This document shows positions 1 through 10,780 of a stretch of DNA of 64,000 nucleotides, piece after piece. The stretch covers positions 124,001 through 188,000 of the forward strand of contig JABYQU010000056.1 of assembly GCA_022264855.1 (NCBI GenBank), given 5' to 3'. A program made the translations under genes and the position numbers. The notes under the pieces are model-generated. The model was not told the DNA's origin. It saw only the letters and a program-made list of their open reading frames with translations, and searched no databases. Source of the DNA: Lenzites betulinus. Taxonomy: Eukaryota; Basidiomycota; Agaricomycetes; Polyporales; Polyporaceae. Positions within the stretch are counted from its first letter, which is position 1. Each line of letters opens with the position of its first letter.

Positions 1-125
1 GCTAGTGGGTCTGCTGGAACGCACTACTATGTGCCCATACATATGCATGCTCCCTGCAGAGCCATGAGAAGGATAGACTTTCGGGGGAAACTTGCTTACC
101 TTGCGTGTCGATGAGGCGGCAAGGG

Positions 126-943
126 TCACACCGCCCAGTCCCGTACGGCATCGATGAGACGAAGAACAGCCTCGTGCTCTCGCCAGAAATGCGACGCGCC
201 AGCGATCTTGACAACCTCAAGCTTTCCATTCCCTTCCGAGCCGCCTGCCTTCTGCTGTGATCGAGATTCCTGAAGCCCCTTTGCCCAAGAATCATAGCTA
301 TCGACTGCGGTGAAATTGTCATCGTCCCCATATATGATGAGTATCTTCGACTTCAGGTCCTTCACCAGGGTCTGCAGGGCGGCGGTGTACCGGTGAGTGT
401 GGAATGCGGTGAGCCAATGACGAGGGCCGAGGGGATATGATATGAGTATATGCGATGTTTCCAGGTCTGATAGTACGGGATGCATGGACGCGATCAGCGA
501 GCCGTGCGAGTATCCCTACCATGGTATGTGAGCAGACGAATGCGGCGCGAAGTTGCTTGCTTACGAGGAGTACGAGTTTAGTTAGGTCCGGAGTGGTTGA
601 CCTTGCCCACTGCACGAGTTCCTTCAGGTCCTCGACTTCTTGGGCCCCGGTAAGAGAGGCCCATCCTTTGGAGTTCCCAACCCCGCGTGAATTGTATCGG
701 AGCACGTCATACCCGCGCTCTAGCAGAGGTTCGGTCACGATCTGGAGCACCCTGTTATGTTTATGTAGTCCCTTGACCCGAAGTTGAAAATAGCACTTAC
801 GGGTCGTTCAGTCTACCACCCAGCCATGACCAGGGATGAAGGCAAACCGCGAGTTTCTTCGAACTTGCCTCCGGCGAGCTGGACCGCAAGAGCACGTATT
901 CCAGTTGGGTACCGGAGGGCAGATGGACGATCTCACGAGACAT
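126..943 (-). CDS. alpha/beta hydrolase (serine hydrolase fold)
   Basis: Predicted soluble hydrolase of about 239 residues with three exons: 943-801, 751-565 and 515-126. The start is the ATG at 943 (MSREIVHLPSG). The donors GTAAGT and GTAAGC and the acceptors CAG and TAG keep the frame. The nucleophile elbow GYSHGS is created at the exon 2/3 junction. An acid candidate lies in IYGDDDNFT and the catalytic His in GASHFW near the C-terminus, so a complete Ser-Asp-His triad is present. The oxyanion-side motif YNSRGVGNS is typical of small esterase-like hydrolases (COG2945-like). Substrate unknown. It shares a 308-bp promoter region with the divergently transcribed methyltransferase. The fold call is strong; no specific enzyme name is justified. 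Confidence 0.85.
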
Positions 944-1251
944 CTTGCGACCCACAGAGCCCAAGATACAGCACACAATGCAGACCCGCAGAGCCTCTCG
1001 GGTGAATGGAATGTCCTGAGTTAGAGCGGCGACCAACGAGCAGGAGGTGGTCCACAGTAAAGCGGCTCCGGGAACATCGGAGAATCGGGCGCTCATCTTG
1101 AATCGGCATATCGGCCACATCGAGATTGTGCAGTTCGGAGGATGCATCTAGGCGCTCATACAAGTACTTCAGCGTTCCCGGACGGTGGACCTCAGATACA
1201 ATCGACGACCACCGTATCTCCAACGCTTGCGGGTCCTCCGTTGATAGAGAT
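944..1251. promoter_or_regulatory. bidirectional intergenic region
   Basis: 308 bp between two divergent start codons (943 on minus, 1252 on plus). It must hold both promoters and both 5' leaders. I saw no clear TATA box. An in-frame ATG at 1126 could extend the methyltransferase, but the resulting N-terminus does not look conserved. Confidence 0.5.
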
Positions 1252-2339
1252 ATGGTGCACAATCCTACTATGGCGCTCGACGAGCCCCCGAATTTCCCTC
1301 CCGATCTCGACATCCACCCCCTCGCGAGCGCGACATCTGACGCGGACGCGCGTTTCGATTCTGCCGCGCAGGAAGACGCCATAAAGACGTATGGCATCGC
1401 GGGGCGTATCTGGTGGGCTCTCTCAATCGCTATCGTTACCTCACGTCGTACTTATGCGGCATTTGCACATCTAGGGAGGCATCTCACGCGATGCTCGCGT
1501 ATCTTGATCCCGCCTCGCCCCTGGAGTTCGACCCTCCTCCACCGACGGTCGAGCACGATCTCGCCCGCAGTGGACGGGCCATAACTGCCATAGAGCTCGG
1601 ATCCGGGACCGGCTTCGTTGCTGCGCGGGTTGCGCAATGGCTCTGCCCTGAGCGCGATCTGCTCATCGTCTCCGATCTCCCCGACGTCTGTCCAATGCTG
1701 CAAGAGAATCTGCGCGAATGCCGCGCTGTCCAGGTCCGCCCGCTGGCATGGGGCTCTCCGGAGCATGTGCACGCTATTTCAGAGGAACTCTTGCCGCCGG
1801 ACAGTGACAAGTCTCCAACGCGCCTCACCCATATTCTCTGCAGCGACCTCGTATGTCCCCGACCTCTGCAGCGCTCGAGCCCTGTCCGACCCGTCCCGCT
1901 CCGATAGATATACTTTCCTGCGCTGCTCGCACCGCTGCTACGCTCTTTGCTTCAGCTTACCTCCTTCCCATTCGTCGATGAAACCTCCCCTGAGCCGGCA
2001 CTGGTGGTGATGTCGTACAAGATGCGCAGCCTGGCAAAGGAGACTCCGTTCTGGCACGCCTTCGGCTTGTGGTTCGACTTTGTGCCTGTGCTTTCGCGAC
2101 AGCGGGCTGCGCTGCAAACTGTGGACGTCAATGGCGCACACCTGTGGTCCAGATTCTCTCCCGGAGATGATGCTGACGAGACGTTCGTCCTGGTCGCGGC
2201 GCGGCGACCTGAGTCTTTGCGGTGGAGAATCCCAGACGATGACCACAAATTGCTCGCGGGGGTTGGTGCGCGTGGCTCTGACCTCCCGAAGTCGGACGAC
2301 CAGTTTGAGCAGTTGTTGCTTATGGGGATGGACATTTGA
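1252..2339 (+). CDS. METTL21-like SAM-dependent protein methyltransferase
   Basis: Predicted 322-residue class I methyltransferase of the lysine methyltransferase 16/METTL21 type. Exons 1252-1412, 1475-1850 and 1908-2339 join in frame. The SAM-binding motif I is AIELGSGTGF (residue about 90). It is followed by an acidic strand end, VSDLPDV, and the post-motif HILCSDL. Joining exons 2 and 3 gives CSDL-IYFPALLAPLLR, which matches the usual D-x-x-Y-F-P-x-L-L pattern of this family. Family members methylate translation factors and chaperones, but the substrate cannot be read from sequence. Likely cytosolic: no targeting signal is visible. Divergent from the hydrolase upstream. The start ATG at 1252 was chosen over 1126 because the conserved region begins shortly after it. 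Confidence 0.85.
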
Positions 2340-3397
2340 GGATCGGATCACATTACGCTGCTAGTTGTGAGTGCTGCATTCAAGTTCGACGCTGTAGATG
2401 GTGTCTCACTTGGCTTGTTCCTGAGATATAGATGCTGCGGACGCCTATAAGGAGGTGACACAACGCATATATTTACTACCACATCTTTCTCGGTATAATT
2501 TGAATCGGCGCATTACCACGGGTAGCATGTGGCAAGGGGAGACGTAAGCTTCGGGAGTACTATGAAAGAACTGCATTACAATACACTCTATATCCTCAGC
2601 ATTATTCATATGAGAGTAAGCACCAACAAAACTACGAGTTTATTTCATGGTAATCTGAGGCCACTCTGCACAACATTCCGAAGAGGTTCACGATCGGGCA
2701 GTGATAGCGGGCGCTAATGTGAGACGACTTGAAGTTCCACGTCCATCATCCACCACAGCGTCCACATCCCATCGACATTTTCAGGTCCAGGTACTTTGAT
2801 ACCCATGCACAATCGCGAGTGCTACAATGGTCAGCGAGTATCAACCTCGTTTCTCAGATGCTCCAATCAAGACAGACTCGCATCAAAGAGTGTCGTTGTC
2901 GCCGTTCAGACGTCACGACATTTACAACATCTCAAGTACGTCTCGCCCAAAAACTCCGGCCAATCCTAGTCCAAAAACTGACCGAAAGCGCTACACAGCT
3001 CCCAATAGGAACCGGATCATTTTAAATGGTGTGCAAATCACCACCGCGCCACGCACCGAGCGAGCCCCGTGGCCAGCGCAAACGACACGCTCGCGCCATT
3101 CTCCTGTCAGCCCCCAGGACGATAGCGTGGCCGGCCAGGCTGGCCGTGCGCCCTGGCGGCGTCCCGTTATCGCGAGACACGCCCTCCGCCGCTCTGCAGA
3201 ACGCCCCATGAGAACACACTGGCGAGGGAGAGGCGCTGCGCGCGATCACGTGCACGTGTCGCCATCCCCCCTTCCACGCACGCAAAGAGTGCGCGCGCGG
3301 GGCGGGCTCCGAAGGCACACACTGCGGCGCCCACGGCTATAAAGTAAGACGAAGAACACCACTCGCTCACGCACCTGTGCTTGCATTTTCTCCGACC
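2340..3397. other. intergenic region
   Basis: Methyltransferase 3' UTR followed by the dioxygenase promoter. The last 400 bp become GC-rich. Apart from the TATA box near the 3' end nothing recognisable was seen; the short open frames here overlap on both strands and lack homology. Confidence 0.6.
3338..3343 (+). promoter_or_regulatory. TATA box of dioxygenase gene
   Basis: TATAAA 55 bp before the start codon at 3398, a spacing that leaves a 5' leader of about 25-30 nt. The only TATA-like site close to this start. Confidence 0.65.
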
Positions 3398-5574
3398 ATG
3401 GCCCCCGTTGCTACCACCGACTCGAACGCTACCACGAACGGCACCACGGACGCCCCCGTCAAGGCCGCAAAGGCGCTGGCCTCGGAGGCGTCCCGGCTCT
3501 TCAACCCGTTCTACTCGCCAGACGTCGTGGGCGATGATGCCGACAAGGACTACAAGTTCGCGCAGTACAAGGTACGCGCACCTTCCGCCGCAGATGCCGG
3601 CGCGGGCTGATCGAATCGCTCGCTCTCTCCGCACGGTGCGCGACACAGCCGCGCTTTCCGGACGTGAAGTGGGAGCCGCTCGGCGAGATCGCCGTGACGG
3701 ATCGCGGGCAGTTCGCGGATCCCGAGAAGAAGAGCCTGCTGGCCGCGGCGAGCAAGGTCACGCAGCTGACGCCCGCCATCGGCACCGAGCTGCTGGGCAT
3801 CGACCTGCGCCAGCTCACGGACGCGCAGAAGGACGAGCTGTACGTACGCCGTGACGCACCGCCGCGTAAGGGCGACGGGCGGGAGCCTGACTGACGGATG
3901 TGGCCTGGCAGGTCCCTGTTGATTGCTGAGCGGGGCGTCGTCTGTACGTCCGCCCTCCGCCTGCTGTTGGCGTCGTGTGGGAGCTGACAGATGCATTTGT
4001 CGCTAGTCTTCCGGGACCAGGAACTGAACATCCACGAGCAGCTCGACCTCGCCCGGCACTGGGGGCCCCTGCACAAGCACGCCACGACGCCCGTGCCCAG
4101 GGAGCCCGGCCTTGAGGAAGTGCACGGTACGTCACTGCGCGTTCGCGGTAATACGTCCGGGGCAGCTGACGGTCGGCGTTCTCAGTCGTGTACAACGACG
4201 GCTCGCGCCGCCCTGACCCGAGCGCGTTCTCCAAGATCGAGCTCTGGCACTCCGACGTCTCGTACGAGCTGCAGCCGCCCAGCACGACCTCGCTCAAGGT
4301 CATCACCGGCCCCCCGTACGGCGGCGACACCCTTTGGAGCTCCGGGTGAGTTTGCGAACGCAAACCTTCGTGCGTTTACGAGAGCGCGGCGACACGTGTG
4401 CTGACTGGACCGCATTAGCTACGCCCTCTACTCCTCCTTCAGCCCCGGCTTCCAGAAGTACCTGGAGGGCCTCACCGCCGTGCACAGCGCGGTCGCCCAG
4501 GCAGACGGTGCGCGCGCCGCCGGCCACACCGTCCGCCGCGAGCCCGTCGAGTCCATCCACCCCATCGTGCGCGTGCACCCCGTCACGGGCTGGAAGTCCG
4601 TCTACGTCAACCCCGGTGCGTGCTCGCCGCCCGGCCTGGGCAGACGCTTCCCGCCGATGAATGCGTGCAGCAGCTAAATCGGCGCATCTGCCACACAGGC
4701 TTCACTCGCCGGATCGTGGGCGTCCCCAAGGCGGAGAGCGATGCGATTCTCACCCTGCTCTTCCGCCAGATCTCGTGAGTCGCCCCGCCGCTCCGCATCG
4801 GCGCATCGTGCAGCACTATCCGCTCGCCCGGGCGCGCGGCCCTGCTGCGGCGCACTTTGTGCGCGCGCAGGGCGCGCAACCTTCGTGCGCGTCGGAAGCT
4901 GAGCGCATCTTGCACCTTAACTGACGACCGCCTTCTCTCCCCCTCCCCCCTCGCTGCCCCTGCCGCGCGCGGCGCTTTCTAGCGAGAACCCCGACTTCCA
5001 GGTGCGCTTCCGCTGGGAGCCCAACTCGGTCGCGATCTGGGACAACAGGGTGCGTACCGTGCGGGCTCAGGCGGTGGCGTCATGCATCGCGCGTCCGTCC
5101 TTCCCCCTTCCCCTTCCCCGCTCTTTCCCCATCTTCACGTCCATCTTCCATCCCTTCCCGTCCGTGTCGCGCAAGCTCCCGCCCACGCTCGGACGCAATC
5201 TCCCATTTTCCCCTTCCCTCCCATCTCCCCCTTCCCCCCTCTCTCGCCCCCCCTCCCAGCGTTTCGGCGCCCTCTCACCCTCGTATTGTTTTCAACCCGC
5301 ATTCAATCTCTCGCGCGCGCGCGCCCGCATAAGACCTCAGCACTGACGCCCGCCCGCCCCGCAGATCGTGACGCACTCGGCGACGTTCGACTTCTGGCCG
5401 CACACGCGGCACGCACTGCGCGCGACGCCGCACGGCGAGCGCCCCACGAGCGTCGCGGACTACGAGCGCGCGACGGGCAAGACCGCGCGCGACCGCCAGC
5501 TCGTGATCTGGGAGCGCGACGGCCTCGCGCTCCCCAGCCACAGCGGCACCGCCGCGCGCGGGTACAACGACTGA
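3398..5574 (+). CDS. TauD/TfdA family 2-oxoglutarate-Fe(II) dioxygenase
   Basis: Predicted 408-residue alpha-ketoglutarate-dependent sulfonate/taurine-type dioxygenase in nine exons: 3398-3571, 3649-3839, 3912-3943, 4007-4126, 4186-4345, 4419-4615, 4699-4774, 4983-5049 and 5365-5574. Exon 3 is only 32 nt. The start sits in a good context (gaccATGg); an in-frame ATG at 3377 is the alternative. The conserved block SLLIAERGVVFFRDQ is rebuilt across exons 2-4. The metal-binding His-x-Asp is in ELWHSDVSYE. The distal metal-binding His and 2OG-binding Arg lie in the C-terminal block with HSATFDFWPHTRHALRATP. All active-site elements are present. Fungal homologues (JLP1-like) act on sulfonates or related small acids; substrate unknown. 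Transcribed from a TATA promoter. Confidence 0.9.
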
Positions 5575-6266
5575 GCCCCGCGCGCCGGCCCTGGGCTCGG
5601 GATTCAAATATTCAGGAATGACATTGGGAGATTGGGCGATTGGGCGATGGGCGATGGGAGATTGGGGGGCGGGGCGGTCCTGTCAGGGCTGCGCTGGAAG
5701 GGGGGGCTCCGCGACGCCTCGGGGCTTGGATGGGCGATCACGCACACGGCGCGGATGCCAGTGTGCTGTAAATATAGTATATACGGCGACGAGGATGACG
5801 GATGTATGTATGTACAACAACCACCCCCGCAACAAATGGAACGCGTCGCAGACTGGACGTGTACAGCTGGCTGTTGGACGGCGAACGTCGAGCGTTGAGT
5901 GTTGAGTGTTCGTTGACCTGAGCTGCGACCCTCCCCGAGCTTGGCGCGACGCTCCACTCTCCCCGCCCTCGACGGCCTGGGACGACAGCGTGCGCGCGCG
6001 CCCACATACAACCTCCAAACTTCCCGGTCCTTCCATTCCACCCTACGCGCGCAGATACCTCCAATACCCATTCCCCCATTCATCTCGCGCACGCGCACAT
6101 ACCCGCGTGCAATTGACGAAATCCCCCCCTCCCCTCCGCCCGATGCGCTGCCCCACGCGCGCGCGCGGGGCCAAAGGGGACGCGGGATCATCGATCAGCG
6201 CTCAGCGATGCGCGATGCATCAAGCGCAAGCGCGATCGGCCGTCCCAACTCCCCTGCCCAGTGCCA
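5575..6266. other. intergenic region left of composite element
   Basis: Before the insertion this was part of one intergenic region running to the GATA gene; its other half is 19034-19696. It contains the low-complexity repeat at 5623-5668 and pyrimidine-rich tracts. No gene was seen. Confidence 0.6.
5623..5668. repeat. short tandem repeat (TGGGCGAT-like)
   Basis: Imperfect 7-8 bp units (TGGGAGAT / TGGGCGAT / GGGCGATG) repeated about six times just after the dioxygenase stop. Confidence 0.7.
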
Positions 6267-6274
6267 GGCCGCGG
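6267..6274. repeat. 8-bp target site duplication, left (GGCCGCGG)
   Basis: Identical to 19026-19033 and directly adjacent to the terminal inverted repeat. An 8-bp duplication is the hallmark of hAT-type transposition. Confidence 0.8.
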
Positions 6275-6316
6275 AGGACCCCCGAAAATCCCTATAGTAG
6301 GCCGGCCGATAGACGC
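6275..6316 (+). repeat. terminal inverted repeat, left
   Basis: 42 bp, perfect reverse complement of 18984-19025, beginning AGGACCCCCGAAAATCCC. Weaker inverted similarity continues inward to about 6352, sharing a second block with the reverse complement of AAAAATCGCCCGGAC. Confidence 0.9.
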
Positions 6317-6421
6317 CCCTTATCCGGACATCGTCCGGGCGATTTTTGCGCTATGATGGCCTCAAGTCCGGACAAGAAGGCCCCAAATGGGCCATCTAGC
6401 CGGCCGGGCTATCCAGACACC

Positions 6422-6426
6422 ATGAC
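6422..6426. repeat. target site duplication of element A, left (ATGAC)
   Basis: ATGAC directly before the left LTR; the same five bases follow the right LTR at 12560-12564. Confidence 0.9.
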
Positions 6427-6699
6427 TGATACGACAACACCCAGATAAACGCCGAAGCGATCAAACGAGCGGAGAGTGGATACCAAGTCGAAGCTGAGGA
6501 TTCCCTCGCTTCGACTATGGTTTATATATTGCACGAGAGCGGGTGTCGGATGGTTCACCCGTAGTCTACTACATCACAGCGTGCGCGGGGCGTGTAGATA
6601 CATGAGGACCACAGGAGAGTGGGTTGGCGTTGTGTGTTATCTACGAGATAATCTAAGAGATATGATCGCTACCATTAGACGCCGCGAATGCTCGTAACA
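6427..6699 (-). repeat. LTR of element A (3' LTR)
   Basis: 273 bp, TG...CA ends. Differs from the copy at 12287-12559 at one position that I can see (G versus A, near 6648/12508). Because the element reads on the minus strand, this is the 3' LTR. Confidence 0.9.
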
Positions 6700-6712
6700 T
6701 CACCCCCCCGTC
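6700..6712 (-). other. polypurine tract of element A
   Basis: On the minus strand reads GACGGGGGGGTGA directly before the 3' LTR, the expected plus-strand primer position. Confidence 0.75.
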
Positions 6713-6742
6713 AAGGATCGCGTCCTCGCGAATCCAGTCCGA

Positions 6743-9700
6743 CTATGTCATGGTGTCCGCGTACGGTTCCAGTCCCTGCGCGACCCTTCGCTCTTGCCAC
6801 CGCGCCCACGCGCCGTCCCATCTCTTCCATTCGTCCGCGTATTCCGTAGATTCATGTACAACCGCGCGCGCGCGAGGCGCGATGCGGATGAACGGCATGC
6901 GCGGCGCGTCCGGGTTGGCACGATGAAAGTCGGCCGCGAGCGCGGTCGGCACCTTCGCGCGTGGTTCCCAGGTAGCTTCCGCTATCGCGCGGCCCTTCCA
7001 TTTGACTAAGTACTGAATCGCGCCTCGCACGATCTTTGAGTCGCGTATGTACTCGGGTTCGTCGGGCTGCGCCACCAGGTTCGGTACGGGAGTCTCGTTC
7101 ACTTGGTTGGGGAATTCGGGCGCGTGCGTGGGAGTGAGGAGTGCTTCATTGAACACCGGATAGATGCCGCGACTGCACCACTGCCTTGGGAGCTTCAGCT
7201 TGTAGGCACTAGCGCCCACTTTCTCGAGTACCTCGAACGGCCCGTAGCGTTTATCCTCTAGCTTTTTGCGCGGGCGCTCCGTCGTGATATTGTGCGAATC
7301 GAGATAGACGTGGCTGCCAGCCTCGTAATTCCGCGCTGCTCCCTTGTGTAGATCGTACTTGCGTTTCATCGCCTCATTTGCAATGGCTAGCGCTGCTGAT
7401 GCCTCCTCCTGTATGCGCTTCATCCGCGCGACCCACTGAACCGCCGTCTCCGTCCGTGTTCCCCTGCGCGTCTCTGCGCCTGTGTACGGGTCCCTTCCGT
7501 GCGTCATGTAGAACGGAGAGAACCCGGTCGCGGAATGTACCCGGATACGATACGAGAATGCCGCGAGCGGTAGCCATTCCACCCAGTCGGTCTGCCGATA
7601 ATTGATGAAGATGCGTAGATAATTCTCGATCTCCTGGTTGAGGCGCTCGGTCTGGCCATCCGTCTGAGGGTGATATGCGGTGCTCGGGTTCCCCTCGATA
7701 CCGAGTTTCCGGTAGAGATCACGCGTGAGCTCCGATACGAACTGGGGTCCTCGGTCTGATGTAATGCGTCTGGGTAGTCCGTGAGCTGTGACTACGTGCC
7801 ATAGCAGTAGGTTCGCGTATCCTTCCGATTTCAGGCTCTCCGTGGTTGGGATTGGAATGTAGTCCTTCGATTTTCGGTCTACTACCATGAGAATCGAGTC
7901 TTTGCCTTGGCATTCGGGCAGATGCGTGATGAGATCTACAGATATGTCTTCCCAATTGTGATCAGGCACCGGGTTCGGATGTAATGGAGCCGCGCGCGGT
8001 TGATGGTCTATCTTTGTACGCTGACAGATTGCGCAGCCCTTCACGTACGCGCCTATGTCCCGCCGGATCGAGGGCCACCAGTATGATCTCTGTACGAGCT
8101 CCTGCGTCTTCGAACGGCCTGGGTGTCCCGCGGCTATCGAGTCGTGATGCGCCGCGATTACCCTTCCCCTGAGCGCCTTGTCCGCCGGTACTACCAACCT
8201 CCCCCTCCGGTAGACCAGGCCGTCCCCGGCCAGCTCGTACTCCGGGTGTTTTGCAGCGAGTTTGTTACGCACAGAATTATCGAGGTTATCCTGCTGGCTG
8301 CGTATACGATCGAGTAAGAGCTCGCTGCCCTCGGTGGTAGCGCGGAACCATTCCGCCTTCAGCATCAGGACCTCGTCCGTAGCTTCCAGACCCCCCGCGT
8401 GATCGACACGGCGCGACAGTGCGTCGGCCTTTCCCATCGTCGAACCGGGCCGGTGCGTGAGCATGAAGTCAAAGTTCTGGAGCTCGACCACCCATCGCGC
8501 TTGGCGCGGGTTCAAACGCTGCGGCCGGCGGAAGAACTCGAGATTCTTGTGATCGGAGTGGATTTCGAATGTTTCGCGCGCGCCCATCAAAAAATGACGC
8601 CATTCATCCAATGCTGCCAGTACTGCAAGCAGTTCTCGATCGTAAATCTCGTAGTTCCTCTCCGTTGGCGTCAGGGCCTTTGAGAGGAACGCGATGGTCC
8701 GCCACTTCCCGTTCTGTCGTTGCGCGAGCTCTGCCCCGAGTGCATAGTTAGAGGCGTCGCACGAAACTCGGAATTGGTCCGTGTCGTTCGGGACTGCAAG
8801 GACCGGAGCGCTGGTGATCGCGCGCTTGATCTCGGCAAAGGCATTCGACTGTTCCGTCGACCAGCGCCACTCCGCCTGGCCCGTCAGCGCGTGCAGCGGG
8901 GTCGCAATCTTGGAGAAACCAGCAATAAACCGACGATAAAAGTTAACAAAGCCGAGGAAACTTTGTAACTCCTTTTTGTTCGTCGGTTCCGGCCATTCCG
9001 TTACGCCCGCGACCTTGGCAGGGTCCATCTTCACTACACCGTCTCCGATAATGTGACCGAGGTACTCCGTTTCGTGTGTCTCGAATTCGCACTTGTCCGG
9101 TCTACAGGTGAGCTTGTGTTCGCGAAGGATCTGCAGCACTTGGCGGACCACTTGGCGATGTTCTTCCAGGGTCTCGGTGAAGACTAAGATATCGTCGAGG
9201 TACACGATGATCTTTCCGCGTAAGATTAGATCTCGGAACACGTCATTCATCATCATTTGGAAGGTCGCTGGACTGTTTGACAAGCCGAAGAACATGACCA
9301 ACGGCTCGAACAGTCCACGATTCGTGAGGAACGCGGCCTTCTCCTCGTCTCCTTCGCGCATCCGAATGTTGTTGTACCCCCACCGGATGTCCATCTTGGT
9401 GTAGTACTTGGCGCCCTTTATCTTATCTAAGAGCTCGGAGATAAGAGGTAAGGGATATTTGTTTTTCTTTGTAAGGGCGTTTAGCTTCCGGTAGTCTTGG
9501 ACCGGCCGGAGTTTTCCGTCCTTTTTCTTTACAAAGAAGAACGGAGCGCCCCAGGGTGATTTCGACGGTCGGATGCGTCCTGTCCGCAGGTTCTCCTCAA
9601 GAAACTCGTCTAGGGCATCCTGTTGCGCCAAGGACATGGGGTAGACTTTGCCGCAATATGGCTGGGCGTCGGGCGTTAATTCAATAACGTGATCGTATGG

Positions 9701-10780
9701 TCGGCGTTCCGGGAGAGCGTCGAATGCGTGATCGGCAAAGACATCTGCGAAGTCTCGGTACTGCGCGGGTACTACGTCCTCGAACGAGCGCTCCGCGCGT
9801 CCCTTGTGCTGCTCGATCGCGATATTCATCGCCGATGTGCCTCGGAAGCTCGTCGCGCGCAGTGCCTCGGTCCGCGCGCGTAGGTAGTGCTCCGTGCGTA
9901 GCGCGAATACTCTCTCCCCCTCCTCTAGCGTGCGTTCACATGCGTTGGGACAGCGCGCAAACTCGATGGTCTTCGACCTCCAATCAATCCGTGGGTTATG
10001 GTGCGCGATCCACTCATACCCCAGGAAGATATCGGCCTTGCCCAAGTCGGTTACCAGGAACGTCATAGTCTCCAGATGATCCCCGATCTGCACGGACGTG
10101 ATGACGTAGTCCGTGATGCGCCCGCCCGAGTTTACTGATCCGTCCGCATTGTAGACCTCCACCGGGCGCTCGAGCGCGCGCGTCTCCACTCCGTGTCTCC
10201 GTACGAAATCCCGATGCATGCATGATCCGGTGCTCCCCGAGTCCAATAGCGCTACTGTATCCACCTTTCTTTCCGAGTGTTGCATATGTATAGTAAGAGG
10301 TATGTCCATTTGTCTGCCGGCGCCCCTAGCGCGTACTACTTTGTATATCCGAGGCCCCACTGTATTTATACTAAATATTGAACCATTCTGATGTGTTTTT
10401 ATTTTTGTGCTCGTCGCATCTGAGTCGTTTATCTTTATTTTTTCGTTCGTTTTTGTTTTTTCTCTTTTTATGTCATTGTTATTGTCTACGGGGGAATCAA
10501 GCACGGATTTCCGTCCGCCATGCTCTGGTATTAGAGATGCCCTCACGGTTGTAGGTAAATAACTAGGAAAATGAGATTCTCGCCCCCTGTCTATATTCGC
10601 GCCTTCCGTATCGTACAGTGCTGAAACCGAAATCGAAACCGAGTCTGCCGGATCATCTGAAAGCTCTTCCACATCGAGCGCTGCGTAACGATTCCTTCCC
10701 GGGCCCGCGCGTGATGCGACTACGGCGGACCGCCTCCAAAACCCTCTTCCCGAAACCCGTTCGGGTCTTCCGCTGCCCAT
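6743..10780 (-). CDS. element A pol polyprotein (PR-RT-RH-IN-chromodomain)
   Basis: Intact 1345-codon frame. Retropepsin active site LLDSGST at residue 180. Reverse transcriptase about 385-570 with KMDIRWGYNN and YLDD at 527-530. RNase H about 670-790 with Asp675, Glu716 and Asp743. Integrase about 875-1100: zinc domain His879/His886/Cys916/Cys919, then DDE residues Asp949, Asp1009 and Glu1045. C-terminal chromodomain 1242-1290 (QYLVKWKGRAIAEATWEP). It overlaps the end of gag by 61 nt in the -1 frame, so pol is probably made by -1 frameshifting or from its own ATG at 10780. The linker around residues 95-135 is Asn/Lys-rich and encoded by a T-rich tract (10380-10500) unlike the rest of the element. 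Confidence 0.93.
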   Translation of the reverse strand: MGSGRPERVSGRGFWRRSAVVASRAGPGRNRYAALDVEELSDDPADSVSISVSALYDTEGANIDRGRESHFPSYLPTTVRASLIPEHGGRKSVLDSPVDNNNDIKREKTKTNEKIKINDSDATSTKIKTHQNGSIFSINTVGPRIYKVVRARGAGRQMDIPLTIHMQHSERKVDTVALLDSGSTGSCMHRDFVRRHGVETRALERPVEVYNADGSVNSGGRITDYVITSVQIGDHLETMTFLVTDLGKADIFLGYEWIAHHNPRIDWRSKTIEFARCPNACERTLEEGERVFALRTEHYLRARTEALRATSFRGTSAMNIAIEQHKGRAERSFEDVVPAQYRDFADVFADHAFDALPERRPYDHVIELTPDAQPYCGKVYPMSLAQQDALDEFLEENLRTGRIRPSKSPWGAPFFFVKKKDGKLRPVQDYRKLNALTKKNKYPLPLISELLDKIKGAKYYTKMDIRWGYNNIRMREGDEEKAAFLTNRGLFEPLVMFFGLSNSPATFQMMMNDVFRDLILRGKIIVYLDDILVFTETLEEHRQVVRQVLQILREHKLTCRPDKCEFETHETEYLGHIIGDGVVKMDPAKVAGVTEWPEPTNKKELQSFLGFVNFYRRFIAGFSKIATPLHALTGQAEWRWSTEQSNAFAEIKRAITSAPVLAVPNDTDQFRVSCDASNYALGAELAQRQNGKWRTIAFLSKALTPTERNYEIYDRELLAVLAALDEWRHFLMGARETFEIHSDHKNLEFFRRPQRLNPRQARWVVELQNFDFMLTHRPGSTMGKADALSRRVDHAGGLEATDEVLMLKAEWFRATTEGSELLLDRIRSQQDNLDNSVRNKLAAKHPEYELAGDGLVYRRGRLVVPADKALRGRVIAAHHDSIAAGHPGRSKTQELVQRSYWWPSIRRDIGAYVKGCAICQRTKIDHQPRAAPLHPNPVPDHNWEDISVDLITHLPECQGKDSILMVVDRKSKDYIPIPTTESLKSEGYANLLLWHVVTAHGLPRRITSDRGPQFVSELTRDLYRKLGIEGNPSTAYHPQTDGQTERLNQEIENYLRIFINYRQTDWVEWLPLAAFSYRIRVHSATGFSPFYMTHGRDPYTGAETRRGTRTETAVQWVARMKRIQEEASAALAIANEAMKRKYDLHKGAARNYEAGSHVYLDSHNITTERPRKKLEDKRYGPFEVLEKVGASAYKLKLPRQWCSRGIYPVFNEALLTPTHAPEFPNQVNETPVPNLVAQPDEPEYIRDSKIVRGAIQYLVKWKGRAIAEATWEPRAKVPTALAADFHRANPDAPRMPFIRIAPRARAVVHESTEYADEWKRWDGAWARWQERRVAQGLEPYADTMT

